Source: Verrucomicrobiia bacterium (GTDB lineage Bacteria; Verrucomicrobiota; Verrucomicrobiia; Verrucomicrobiales; DEV007). From it: a stretch of DNA of 36,913 nucleotides. The position numbers and the translations under genes were made by a program. Shown here one piece after another: positions 15,275-23,398 of this stretch. Where the stretch lies: contig JAUIGD010000014.1 of the NCBI GenBank assembly GCA_030430255.1, positions 1-36,913 on the forward strand, given 5' to 3'. How positions within the stretch are numbered: position 1 is the first letter of the stretch; every line of letters starts with the position of its first letter. Below the pieces are notes generated by a model. The model was not told the DNA's origin and did not search any database. It saw only the letters and a list, made by a program, of their open reading frames with translations.

Positions 15275-17851
15275 CTAAGGGAGATAGCGGAACTCGTGGC
15301 AGTTGAGAAGCGCCCAGCGCAGGTCCGACATCCCCTCCTCGGGCGCCGCGGCCTCGGCGAGCAGCGCCGCGGCGACCGCGAGTTCGTCGGCGTCGGGCCG
15401 TCGGGTCAAGGTCTCCAAGTAGGCGTGCCGGACAGCGGCGGTGAAGTCCCCTCCGGTGCCGGCGTCCGCCAACAGGGCGCCGAGCGGTTCCAGTGGACCG
15501 ACGCGGGCGGCCTCGTGGGTGGCCTTGCCATTGACCAGCATCAGGGCCTGGCGCAGCGAGGGCGACTCGTCGCGAAACTCGCCGAGGCCGGCGCGCGAGG
15601 GCTGGCCGAAGACACGCAGGAAGTGCGAGGGCGGCGCCGGCGAGGGCACCAGCAGGCTGCTGTCGAAGCGCGGGTTGTCATCGACCGTCTCCTCGACGGT
15701 CTCGACGCGGTAGCGCATGGGCCGGTTTTGGCGGGAGCGCATCTCGGCGGCCATCCTCTCGGCCTCGATGCGCGCGTCCGACATCTGCTTCATGGCGGCC
15801 AGATCCGAGGCTTCGGCGTCGGCTTTGGCGAGGATGTCGGCAAAGTCGAGCCCGATGCCGCTCTCGAGGTCGTAGCCGCCCGCGCCCTTCCTCGCTTCGG
15901 CGACCATCCGCATCGCCATCGCCGCCGGGTCGGGCGCCGGTTCGGGGGCCGCGGTGCTCTGCCCCGCGCCGGCGGCGCCGTCGTCGATCGGCACGCGCAC
16001 CTGGCGCTCGACGGTGCGGACATTGGCGCCGGCCGGCCACTTGTGGTCCTCGAGGTGGCCGGCGGCCACGACGCTGTCGAACAGTGCCTCGGCGAGCATG
16101 CGGCGGGTGCGGGTCGCTGCGAAGTGCGACTCCGCGGCTTCGGCGGCGCCGGGGTCGATGCCGGCCGGCAGCGGCCCTCGCGCATAGGGGGCGCTGAGGA
16201 CGACGGTCTTGATCAGCGTCCGCAAGTCGTAGCCGGAAGCGATGAACTCACCGGCCAGGAAGTTGAGCGTCTGCGGGGCGCGGATGCCGTTGTAGTCGGA
16301 GAAGTTGTCGAGCGGTTCGACGAAGCCACGGCCGATCAACTCGGCCCAGACGCGGTTGGTGAAGGCGCGCGCGAAATAGGGGTTGCGCGGGTCGGTGATC
16401 AGGCCGGCGAGCTTGCCGCGCAGTTCGCTGGGGCGGTAGAGGTCGCCCTCGACCTCCAGCGCGGCGCTCTCCCTCCGCGCCTCGACCAACAGCTCGGCCG
16501 CGCCCAGGCCGTCGCCCCCCGCGGCGGCGCCGGCGTCGATGTCGAGGAGGGCGTCGAGCGGATCGGCGGCTTCGGCGGTTTCGGCTTTGTTGCCCACCGT
16601 TTTATTAGCGGCGACCGCGCCGGGTGCGGCGCCGCTCTGGCCCTGTCCGCCGCGCCTCTGCTCCAGCCGCGCGATGTGGTGGGGTTTGGAGTCGTAGGAG
16701 ATGAGTTCGAAGGGGAACCGCGGGCGGACCGGCTCGCGGGAATCGGGCTGCTCCCGCTCCGGCGGCCATTGGACCGCCATGTCGTGGGCCTCGGTGGTGT
16801 AGACCGAGCGGGCGAAGCGGTTCTCCATGCGGCGCGTCTTGCCGAAATAGCTGGCGAACTCGTAGAATTCCTTCTGCTTCCAATCGTCGTAAGGGTGGTC
16901 GTGGCACTCCGCGCACTGCAGCCGCACACCGAGGAAGATCTGCGAGGTGGCGCCGGCCAGGGCCATGGGGTCGACCTCGTCGTTGAGCACGAAGCCGACG
17001 GCGGGGTTCTTGCCGACTTTGCCGTTGGAAGCGATGAGCTCGCGGACGAGTTCGTCGTAGGGTTTGCCTTCGGCGACGGCCCGGTGGACGTAGGCCAGCA
17101 GCGCGCGGCCGCCGTCGGCATTGGCGCGGATGCGCAGCATGTCGGCAAAGAACACGGTCCAGCGTTCGGCGAAGCGGGGTTCGGCGAGCAGGGCGTCGAC
17201 CAGGTCCTCGCGCCGCGTCGCAGCGGGCGCGGCTTCGAACTTCTCGATCTCGGCGACGGTGGGGATGCGGCCGATGAGGTCGACCGAGGCCTTGCGCAGG
17301 AAGGCGAGGTCGGAGATCGGCTCGGTGTAGACCAGCTCCGGCGCGGCGGCGGCGTTCTCTTTGCGCAGGATGCGATCGACGCGGGCGGCGGCTTCCGCGA
17401 CCGAGGCGGGCGGCGTGTCGGGGATGATGTCGTCGGCGACCGCGGCGGCGAGCGTGCGGGCGTTGCGTTCCTTCTGTTGCAACACGACGCCTTCCGGCCA
17501 TTCGGCGCCGGCCTCGATCCAGTCGCGCAAGATGGCGATCTGCGGGTTGCTGAGCGGGTCGGCCTCCTGCGGCATGATGTCGTCATCGTCATGCGGCAGC
17601 GACACGCGGGCGATCAGCTCACCCTCGTCGGGCATCCCCGGGACGACCGCGGCGCCCGAACTGCCGCCCTGCATCAGCGCCTCGCGCGTGTGCAGCATGA
17701 GGTCGCCTTTGACCTTCTGGGGATTGTGGCAGCGGACGCAGGCGCCTTCGAGGATCGGCTGGATCTGCGCTGAGAAATCGGTGGCCGATGCGGTGGGGGC
17801 GCCCAGCGCCAAGGCCAGCGCGGCGAGCGTTACGGTGCGGGGGCGATCCAT
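15275..17851 (-). CDS. DUF1549/DUF1553 domain protein with planctomycete-type cytochrome c (PSCyt1-like) N-terminus
   Basis: ACVRCHNPQKVKGDLMLHTREALMQGG (CxxCH), CAECHDHPYDDWKQKEFYEFASYFG, FTNRVWAELIGRGFVEPLDNFSDYN, LNFLAGEFIASGYDLRTLIKTVVLSAPYARG. Confidence 0.92.
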   Translation of the reverse strand: MDRPRTVTLAALALALGAPTASATDFSAQIQPILEGACVRCHNPQKVKGDLMLHTREALMQGGSSGAAVVPGMPDEGELIARVSLPHDDDDIMPQEADPLSNPQIAILRDWIEAGAEWPEGVVLQQKERNARTLAAAVADDIIPDTPPASVAEAAARVDRILRKENAAAAPELVYTEPISDLAFLRKASVDLIGRIPTVAEIEKFEAAPAATRREDLVDALLAEPRFAERWTVFFADMLRIRANADGGRALLAYVHRAVAEGKPYDELVRELIASNGKVGKNPAVGFVLNDEVDPMALAGATSQIFLGVRLQCAECHDHPYDDWKQKEFYEFASYFGKTRRMENRFARSVYTTEAHDMAVQWPPEREQPDSREPVRPRFPFELISYDSKPHHIARLEQRRGGQGQSGAAPGAVAANKTVGNKAETAEAADPLDALLDIDAGAAAGGDGLGAAELLVEARRESAALEVEGDLYRPSELRGKLAGLITDPRNPYFARAFTNRVWAELIGRGFVEPLDNFSDYNGIRAPQTLNFLAGEFIASGYDLRTLIKTVVLSAPYARGPLPAGIDPGAAEAAESHFAATRTRRMLAEALFDSVVAAGHLEDHKWPAGANVRTVERQVRVPIDDGAAGAGQSTAAPEPAPDPAAMAMRMVAEARKGAGGYDLESGIGLDFADILAKADAEASDLAAMKQMSDARIEAERMAAEMRSRQNRPMRYRVETVEETVDDNPRFDSSLLVPSPAPPSHFLRVFGQPSRAGLGEFRDESPSLRQALMLVNGKATHEAARVGPLEPLGALLADAGTGGDFTAAVRHAYLETLTRRPDADELAVAAALLAEAAAPEEGMSDLRWALLNCHEFRYLP

Positions 17852-18003
17852 CGGTCGGAAGGGTAGCAGGCTTAGGGGGTGGAGTCAGGCGGTTTTGCGG
17901 AGGAAACGGGGCGGCCGGGGGCGGCCTTTCGCCGACTCTGCGGTTTCGCGTCGCCACACGTGCCGATCCGGGAAGCAGGGGGGGCGGCAAGGAGGCGGGC
18001 AGG

Positions 18004-18906
18004 CTACGCGGCGGCGGCCCCGCAGCGCCCGCCCATCTTCGCGTAAACCTCGCGGCCGGCGGCCGAGTGCTCGACCAGGTCGGCGTCGAACCGCACCCGG
18101 CCGGGTTCGAAGAGCAGCACCGTCATCGAGCCGCCGAAGTGGAAGTAGCCCTTCTCGTCGCCCTTCCCGACCGCGCCCGGGACGTAGGTCTGGACGATGC
18201 CGCCGACGCAGGTGGCGCCGATCTCTAACAACTGCACGGCGCCGAAGAGCGGCGACACCAGCTCCGCGCGGACGCGCTTGTTGCGCCACAGGTAGGCGAC
18301 GTCGCGCCGCAGGGCGATCGGGTTGACGGAGAACAGGTCGCCGTTGATCAGCTCGGGCGGCCCGGCCTCGCCCGCGCAGGGGAAGTGGTAGCGGTGGTAG
18401 TCGGTCGGGCAGAGCCGCGAGACCAGGGCGGAGCCACCGGAGTAGCGCGCGGCGAGGTCCGCGTCGCCGAGCAGTTCGGCGAGTTCCAGATGTTGCCCCT
18501 TCGCCCACAGGCCGTCCACCGCCGCCAGGTCGGGCACGGCCAGGTGGCGGCCGTCCGCGGGGAAGGACAGGCTTTGCACCTCGCCGTCGACCGGCCGCGC
18601 GCCGGGGCGGAGCTTGCGCGTGAAAAAGGCGTCGAAGTGCCCGAACTTCCGCACCGGCGTCGCGAACTCCTCGGGGTCGAGCCCGTACGCCTTCACGAAG
18701 GGGCGCACCCGCCTCGCCGAGCCCGGCAGCCGCATGCGCCAACCGTACCAGCGCGAGAACCAGGCGCGCTTGACCGCCCCCCAGAGCGCGACCGCGCCGA
18801 GCGGGTTGCCGTAGACGAAGCGCAGGAAGCCCTCGCCGTAGATGGCTTCCTGCTCGATCTCGCCGGTCTCCCGGTTAAAGTATTCGACCGGCTCTTGGTT
18901 CGGCAT
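18004..18906 (-). CDS. psd: Phosphatidylserine decarboxylase
   Basis: MPNQEPVEYFNRETGEIEQEAIYGEGFLRFVYGNPLG..., FARKLRP-type segment FFTRKLRPGARPVD, HRYHFPCAG, KGYFHFGGSMTVLLFEPGRV around the GGS processing site. ATG at 18906 preferred. Confidence 0.9.
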   Translation of the reverse strand: MPNQEPVEYFNRETGEIEQEAIYGEGFLRFVYGNPLGAVALWGAVKRAWFSRWYGWRMRLPGSARRVRPFVKAYGLDPEEFATPVRKFGHFDAFFTRKLRPGARPVDGEVQSLSFPADGRHLAVPDLAAVDGLWAKGQHLELAELLGDADLAARYSGGSALVSRLCPTDYHRYHFPCAGEAGPPELINGDLFSVNPIALRRDVAYLWRNKRVRAELVSPLFGAVQLLEIGATCVGGIVQTYVPGAVGKGDEKGYFHFGGSMTVLLFEPGRVRFDADLVEHSAAGREVYAKMGGRCGAAAA

Positions 18907-18978
18907 GCGTCCCGTTAGCGCAGGCCGCCGCCGCCCGCAAACCGCCGCCAACGGAACGCCTCAACCCCCTTCACCGCC

Positions 18979-19926
18979 ATGATTCCCCTCCCCCACCACC
19001 TCGCTGCTTTCGCCGTCGCGCTGGGCTCCGCCGCCGGCGCTCCCACGGCGATGGCGGCGCCCGCCGACGACGGCCCCGCGCCGGCCCTGACCTTCACGGC
19101 GATGGGCTGCGGCCCCTACAACGCCGCCGATATGGCCGCCGCGCGCTTCTACATGGAGCGCGAGAACGCGCTGCCCGCGGGCGGGCGATCGGCCTTCGTC
19201 GTCCACCTCGGCGACATCTGTGCCGGCGCCGACGCCAAGGCCGGCCGGCTCACGGAGGCGACCTACAGCGACATCCGCGACCTGCTCGTGCGCCGCAACA
19301 CCCTGCCCGCCTACATCGTCCCCGGAGACAACGAATGGAACGACCGGCCGGACCCCGACGCCGGCTGGGCGCTGTGGAGCAAACACCTCATCGACACCGA
19401 GACCGCCAACCCGCCCGCCTGGGAGACCGAGCGCCAGGACGTGCGCGGCGAGAACTTCGCCTTCGTCGCCAACGGCGTGCTGGTGATCGGCATCAACCTC
19501 GTCGGCGGACGCATCCACGACCACGCCGAATGGCTGCGGCGCTTCGGCGAGGACAACGATTGGGTCGAGGCGCAATTCGCGGAGCACCGCGCCGACGCCC
19601 GCGCCGCGGTGGTGTGCTGCCAGGCGAACGTGGTCGGGCAGGGCAAAGTGAAGCCCGCCGTGAACACGGTCTTCCTGCCGTTCCGGAAGCGCTTCGGCGA
19701 GCTGGCGGCGGAATTCGGCAAACCGGTCCTGTTCCTGCACGCCGACGGCCACGTGTGGACGGTCGACAACCCCTGGAGCGACGCGCCGAACATCACCCGC
19801 GTGCAGGTCGATCGCCTCGAGCCGCGCTTCCCGCCCGTGCAGATCCGCGTCTTCCCCGAGGACGCCGAGCAGCCGTTCCGCTTCGACCGGCGCCTCGACG
19901 ACCCGGCCTGGAAGGCGCCGAAGTAG
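18979..19926 (+). CDS. Exported calcineurin-like metallophosphoesterase-type protein
   Basis: Signal peptide; VVHLGDICAG, IVPGDNEWND, VLFLHADGHVWTVDNPW motifs resembling GD/GDN/GH metallophosphoesterase motifs. Confidence 0.65.
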   Translation: MIPLPHHLAAFAVALGSAAGAPTAMAAPADDGPAPALTFTAMGCGPYNAADMAAARFYMERENALPAGGRSAFVVHLGDICAGADAKAGRLTEATYSDIRDLLVRRNTLPAYIVPGDNEWNDRPDPDAGWALWSKHLIDTETANPPAWETERQDVRGENFAFVANGVLVIGINLVGGRIHDHAEWLRRFGEDNDWVEAQFAEHRADARAAVVCCQANVVGQGKVKPAVNTVFLPFRKRFGELAAEFGKPVLFLHADGHVWTVDNPWSDAPNITRVQVDRLEPRFPPVQIRVFPEDAEQPFRFDRRLDDPAWKAPK

Positions 19927-19934
19927 GCAAGTGG

Positions 19935-19953
19935 CATCGGCGTCCCGCCGATG
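19935..19953 (+). repeat. Hairpin CATCGGCG-TCC-CGCCGATG (GGA loop on minus strand)
   Basis: Perfect 8-bp stem, 3-nt loop; same unit in inverse orientation at 12071..12089 and 12408..12426, same orientation at 20058..20076. Confidence 0.85.
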
Positions 19954-19972
19954 TCCGTGCCGGAGGCGTGCC

Positions 19973-20045
19973 GATTCGCCGATGCGGGCAGGATGCCCGC
20001 GCTCCATCAACGCACGCGCTCCATCCTTCACTCGCGCGCCCGGCT
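19973..20045 (+). repeat. 73-bp direct repeat, copy A, containing hairpin GCGGGCA-GGA-TGCCCGC
   Basis: gattcgccgatgcgggcaggatgcccgcgctccatcaacgcacgcgctccatccttcactcgcgcgcccggct; recurs at 20161..20233 with about 3 differences. Confidence 0.9.
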
Positions 20046-20057
20046 AGCGGATCGTGG

Positions 20058-20102
20058 CATCGGCGTCCCGCCGATGTCCGTGCCGGAGGCGTCCCGCCTC
20101 CG
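20058..20102 (+). repeat. Double hairpin CATCGGCG-TCC-CGCCGATG / CGGAGGCG-TCC-CGCCTCCG
   Basis: Two perfect 8-bp stems with TCC loops separated by TCCGTGC; reverse complement of the double hairpins in 12045..12089 and 12382..12426. Confidence 0.9.
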
Positions 20103-20160
20103 CGCCTCGTTCGGAGCGCGAGCGTCGCCCGCCGTCCAGATCGTCCCGCCGCGCCCCCCC

Positions 20161-20233
20161 GATTCGCCGATGCGGGCTGGATGCCCGCGCTCCGTCAACG
20201 CACGCGCTCCGTCCTTCACTCGCGCGCCCGGCT
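20161..20233 (+). repeat. 73-bp direct repeat, copy B, overlapping the 3' end of dtd
   Basis: Near-identical to 19973..20045; includes the dtd stop (20216..20218). Confidence 0.9.
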
Positions 20234-20668
20234 GTCGATCCAAATCGTCACCGGACCATCATTGGTCAGCGTCACTTGCATGCCGGCGCCGAACTCTCCG
20301 GTGGCGACCGCTTTGCCCGTCTCGCGCTCGAGCGCCGCGACGAAGGCTTCATAGAGGGGCACCGCGTGCTCCGGCCGTGCGGCGCGGATGAACGACGGCC
20401 GGTTTCCTTTTTTAGTACTGGCGTGCAGCGTGAACTGGCTGACCACCAGCAGCTCGCCATCGACGTCGCCGAGCGCGAGGTTCATGTTCCCCTCGGCGTC
20501 GCCGAACACCCGCATGCGCGCCACCTTGCCCGCCAACCACGCGACATCCTCCGGACCGTCAGCGTCCTCGATGCCGAGCAGCACGGCGAAGCCGCGGCCG
20601 ATCTCGGCGCGGGTTTGGCCGCCGATGGCGACATCGGCGCGGGAGACGCGTTGCAGGAGGGCTCGCAT
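20216..20668 (-). CDS. dtd: D-aminoacyl-tRNA deacylase
   Basis: MRALLQRVSRADVAIGG...LLVVSQFTLHASTKKGNRPSFIRAARPEHAVPLYEAF...FGAGMQVTLTNDGPVTIWID: full-length Dtd with the SQFTL and NDGPVT motifs. Confidence 0.97.
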   Translation of the reverse strand: MRALLQRVSRADVAIGGQTRAEIGRGFAVLLGIEDADGPEDVAWLAGKVARMRVFGDAEGNMNLALGDVDGELLVVSQFTLHASTKKGNRPSFIRAARPEHAVPLYEAFVAALERETGKAVATGEFGAGMQVTLTNDGPVTIWIDSRARE

Positions 20669-20755
20669 GGCGCCCCGCTAACCCGAGCGGGCGCCCGCCG
20701 CAAGGCGCGGCACCTGTTGACGCCGCCGCGGCGCCCCGGGTAGTCTCCGCACCGA

Positions 20756-21472
20756 GTGCCATCCGAACCGAGAGGCGCCGAGTTCCCGACCACGCGTTGG
20801 AGCTTGGTGGTGGCCGCCTCCTCCGACGAGGGGCGGGCACGCGCCGCGTTGGGGGAACTGTGCGGGATCTACTGGGCGCCGGTGTACGGCTTCATGCGCT
20901 CGCGCTGCCGTTCGCGGGAGGAGGCGGAAGACCTCACCCAAGGCTTCTTCGCCTCGCTGCTCGAACGCGAGAGCTTCGCCGCCGCGGACCCCGAGCGCGG
21001 CCGCATGCGCGCGTTCCTGCGGGTCGCCGCGAAGCGCTACTCGATCAACCAGGCGCAGCGCGGCAGCGCGGCGAAGCGCGGCGGCGGGGCCGTGGCGATC
21101 CCCATCGACGGCGAGGCCTTGGAGCGACAGCTCACCGACACCGCGGGCGAACCCCCGGAGCGCGCCTTCGACCGGCGCTGGGCATTGACCTTGTTGGAGA
21201 CGGTGCTGGCATCGCTGCGCCGCGAGTACGTCGAGGCGGGCAAAGCGGCGCTCTTCGACGCCCTCAAGCCCGCCCTCTCCCCGGACGGTGCCGGAGCCCC
21301 TGCGGGCGCCGCCTTGCCCGCCACCGACGGTGCCCGGCGGGTGGCGGTACACCGCCTGCGCAAGCGCTTCCGCGAGCTGCTGCGCGCCGCGGTCGCCGAC
21401 ACGGTCCAGACCCCCGCCGAGATCGACGGCGAGATCCGCTACCTGATGGAGCTGTTCGCCGGTGCGGCGTAA
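20756..21472 (+). CDS. ECF-type RNA polymerase sigma factor
   Basis: FPTTRWSLVVAA, YWAPVYGFMRSRCRSREEAEDLTQGFFASLLERESFAAADPERGRMRAFLRVAAKRY; family commonly adjacent to Ser/Thr kinases in PVC and Acidobacteria genomes. Confidence 0.85.
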   Translation: MPSEPRGAEFPTTRWSLVVAASSDEGRARAALGELCGIYWAPVYGFMRSRCRSREEAEDLTQGFFASLLERESFAAADPERGRMRAFLRVAAKRYSINQAQRGSAAKRGGGAVAIPIDGEALERQLTDTAGEPPERAFDRRWALTLLETVLASLRREYVEAGKAALFDALKPALSPDGAGAPAGAALPATDGARRVAVHRLRKRFRELLRAAVADTVQTPAEIDGEIRYLMELFAGAA

Positions 21473-21504
21473 CGCGGCGGCGGCGGCCCGGAACTGCATA
21501 GGAC

Positions 21505-23061
21505 ATGCCCGAAGAAGAACCCCTCACCGGCCTGTCGCCACGCGACCTGCTCGCGGGCGGCCTGCTCGACGACGCCCCCGGCGGGGGCGAGCGGCTCGGC
21601 GCCTACGAGCTGGTGGCGCCGATCGGCGAGGGCGGGATGGGCGTCGTCTACCTCGCCGAACAGCACGAGCCGGTGCAGCGCGAGGTGGCGCTGAAACTGG
21701 TCAAGCGCGGCATGGACACCGACGCGCTGTTGGCGCGCTTCGAGATGGAACGCCAGACCTTGGCAGCGCTCGACCACCCCGGCATCGCCCGGGTCTTCGA
21801 CGCCGGCGCCACGCCGGAGGGGCGCCCCTACTTCGTCATGGAGCTGGTCGAGGGCGAACCGGTCACCGCCTACTGCGCTAGCAAAAATCTGGAACCAAAC
21901 GATATCCTCTCGCTGTTTCTCGAGGCCTGCTCGGCGGTGGAGCACGCGCACCGCCGCGGCGTCATCCACCGCGACCTCAAGCCCTCGAACCTGCTCGTCA
22001 CCGCCGACGGCGCGGTGAAGGTGATCGACTTCGGCCTCGCCAAACTGGCGCGCCCGGGGGCGTCGTCGGCGCGGACCCTCGCCGGCGAGGTGTTCGGCAC
22101 CCCGGGCTACATGCCGCCGGAACAGGAGCGGGGCGGCGAGGTCGACACCCGCGCCGACGTCTTCGCGCTGGGCAAAGTGCTCGCCGAACTGCTCGGCGAC
22201 CCGCGCGGCGAACTGCGCTGGGCGGTGGCGAAGGCGACCGACGAAGACCCCGCGCGCCGCTACGGCTCGGTGACCGCGCTCGCCGACGACCTGCGCCGCT
22301 TCCTCGACGACCGCCCGCTCGCCGCCGGGCCGCCGACCGCGGGCTACCGGCTGGGAAAATTTGTCCGCCGCCACCGCACCGCCTGCGCGGCGGGCGCGGC
22401 GCTCGCCTTGGGCGGTTCGTTCGGCGTCTGGAAGGCGGTCGAGTCGGCTCGGTTCCAGCGGGAGGCGGGCGCCGCCGTCGAGAACACCCAGCGCGAGTGG
22501 CAGAAGGCGCACGTGGCGACCATGTTCGTCCACGAATTGCTGGTGGCGCTCGACACCGATGACCCCGAACGGCGCCGCGAAGAGCTGCGCACCGCCGTGC
22601 ATTTCTTCGAGGAGAACCTGCTGCCGCCCGGCGGCGACCCCGAGGGCGAGTTCCTCGCCATGGAGATGCTCGGCATGAGCTACAAGGCGCTCGACGAGTT
22701 CGCCGACGCCGAGCGCTGCCTCGGCCGCGCCGCCGGTCTGGCGCGCGAACTCTACGGCGCCGACATGGCGCGGGCGACCCACCTCGACGGCGAGCTGCCG
22801 CCCTGGCACCCCGCCGAGTTCGCGCTCGGCCAGACCTTGTTCGCCGCCGGCCGCACGCACGAGGCCGCCGGCATGCTGCACGCGCTGGACGTCGAGACCT
22901 GCCGCCTCGTCGGCCCGACCTACCGCGAGCGCGAGGTGCTGCTCATCGAGCTCGCCCACGCCTTCGACGCGAGCGGGCTCCGCCACGAGGCGGACGCGAT
23001 CCAGGCGGGGCTCGACGACCTGGCAAACTTCCGCCTGCCGCCGATCGAGCCGATCCGGTGA
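21505..23061 (+). CDS. Membrane-anchored Ser/Thr protein kinase
   Basis: Glycine loop IGEGGMGVVYLAEQ, VALKLVKRG, IHRDLKPSNLLV, VIDFGLAKL, GTPGYMPPEQ; TM-like ACAAGAALALGGSFGVW after the kinase domain; short TPR-like C-terminal part. Confidence 0.95.
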   Translation: MPEEEPLTGLSPRDLLAGGLLDDAPGGGERLGAYELVAPIGEGGMGVVYLAEQHEPVQREVALKLVKRGMDTDALLARFEMERQTLAALDHPGIARVFDAGATPEGRPYFVMELVEGEPVTAYCASKNLEPNDILSLFLEACSAVEHAHRRGVIHRDLKPSNLLVTADGAVKVIDFGLAKLARPGASSARTLAGEVFGTPGYMPPEQERGGEVDTRADVFALGKVLAELLGDPRGELRWAVAKATDEDPARRYGSVTALADDLRRFLDDRPLAAGPPTAGYRLGKFVRRHRTACAAGAALALGGSFGVWKAVESARFQREAGAAVENTQREWQKAHVATMFVHELLVALDTDDPERRREELRTAVHFFEENLLPPGGDPEGEFLAMEMLGMSYKALDEFADAERCLGRAAGLARELYGADMARATHLDGELPPWHPAEFALGQTLFAAGRTHEAAGMLHALDVETCRLVGPTYREREVLLIELAHAFDASGLRHEADAIQAGLDDLANFRLPPIEPIR

Positions 23062-23075
23062 GCGAAGGACGAGGC

Positions 23076-23092
23076 GGAGGTTTCCAACCTCC
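23076..23092 (+). repeat. Hairpin GGAGGTT-TCC-AACCTCC
   Basis: Perfect 7-bp stem with TCC loop, 14 bp after the kinase stop. Confidence 0.7.
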
Positions 23093-23126
23093 ATGCCCCA
23101 CCCCGCCCTGCCCTCCGACTCGGAGC

Positions 23127-23308
23127 TAGCCCGGATCGATCACCACATCCGCAGGCGAGGCGCCGCCATTCGTTGACGCTGAGTAGGCGGCGGCAGGGAC
23201 AGGCGAAGCGGCTGGGTGAACACCCTGCCCGAGCCGGTCACCACGCCAACACCCTCAGCGTCAACGAGGGCGAGCCACAGCCCGGAGCTTGGTGATCGAT
23301 TCGGGCTA
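23127..23308 (-). mobile_element. MITE-like 182-bp element, copy 2 (inverse orientation to 11748..11929)
   Basis: TA-GCCCGGATCGATCACCA...TTGGTGATCGATTCGGGC-TA; same length as copy 1 and about 94% identical by eye. Confidence 0.7.
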
Positions 23309-23398
23309 GGAAAGCTCCGCCACTTTCCGGTAACGCCGCGCATGCCTCTCGGAACTGTCCGTCAGAAACACCAAAACCTCCCTGACCCTCGACCGGAC

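Noticed and set aside
15296-17773. 825-aa plus-strand ORF antisense to the DUF1549/DUF1553 gene
   Set aside because: Sense strand has CxxCH and DUF1549/1553 motifs; antisense product is compositionally biased.
18004-18906. Unusual GGSM instead of GGST at the Psd processing site
   Set aside because: The catalytic Ser is retained and the flanking FGGS...VLLFE context is normal; probably lineage variation.
19928-20233. CRISPR-like array
   Set aside because: Only two or three units, no regular spacers, units are palindromic hairpins and unequal in spacing; no cas genes.
21439-23094. 551-aa minus ORF antisense to the Ser/Thr kinase
   Set aside because: Sense strand carries all kinase motifs; antisense ORF has no supporting motif.
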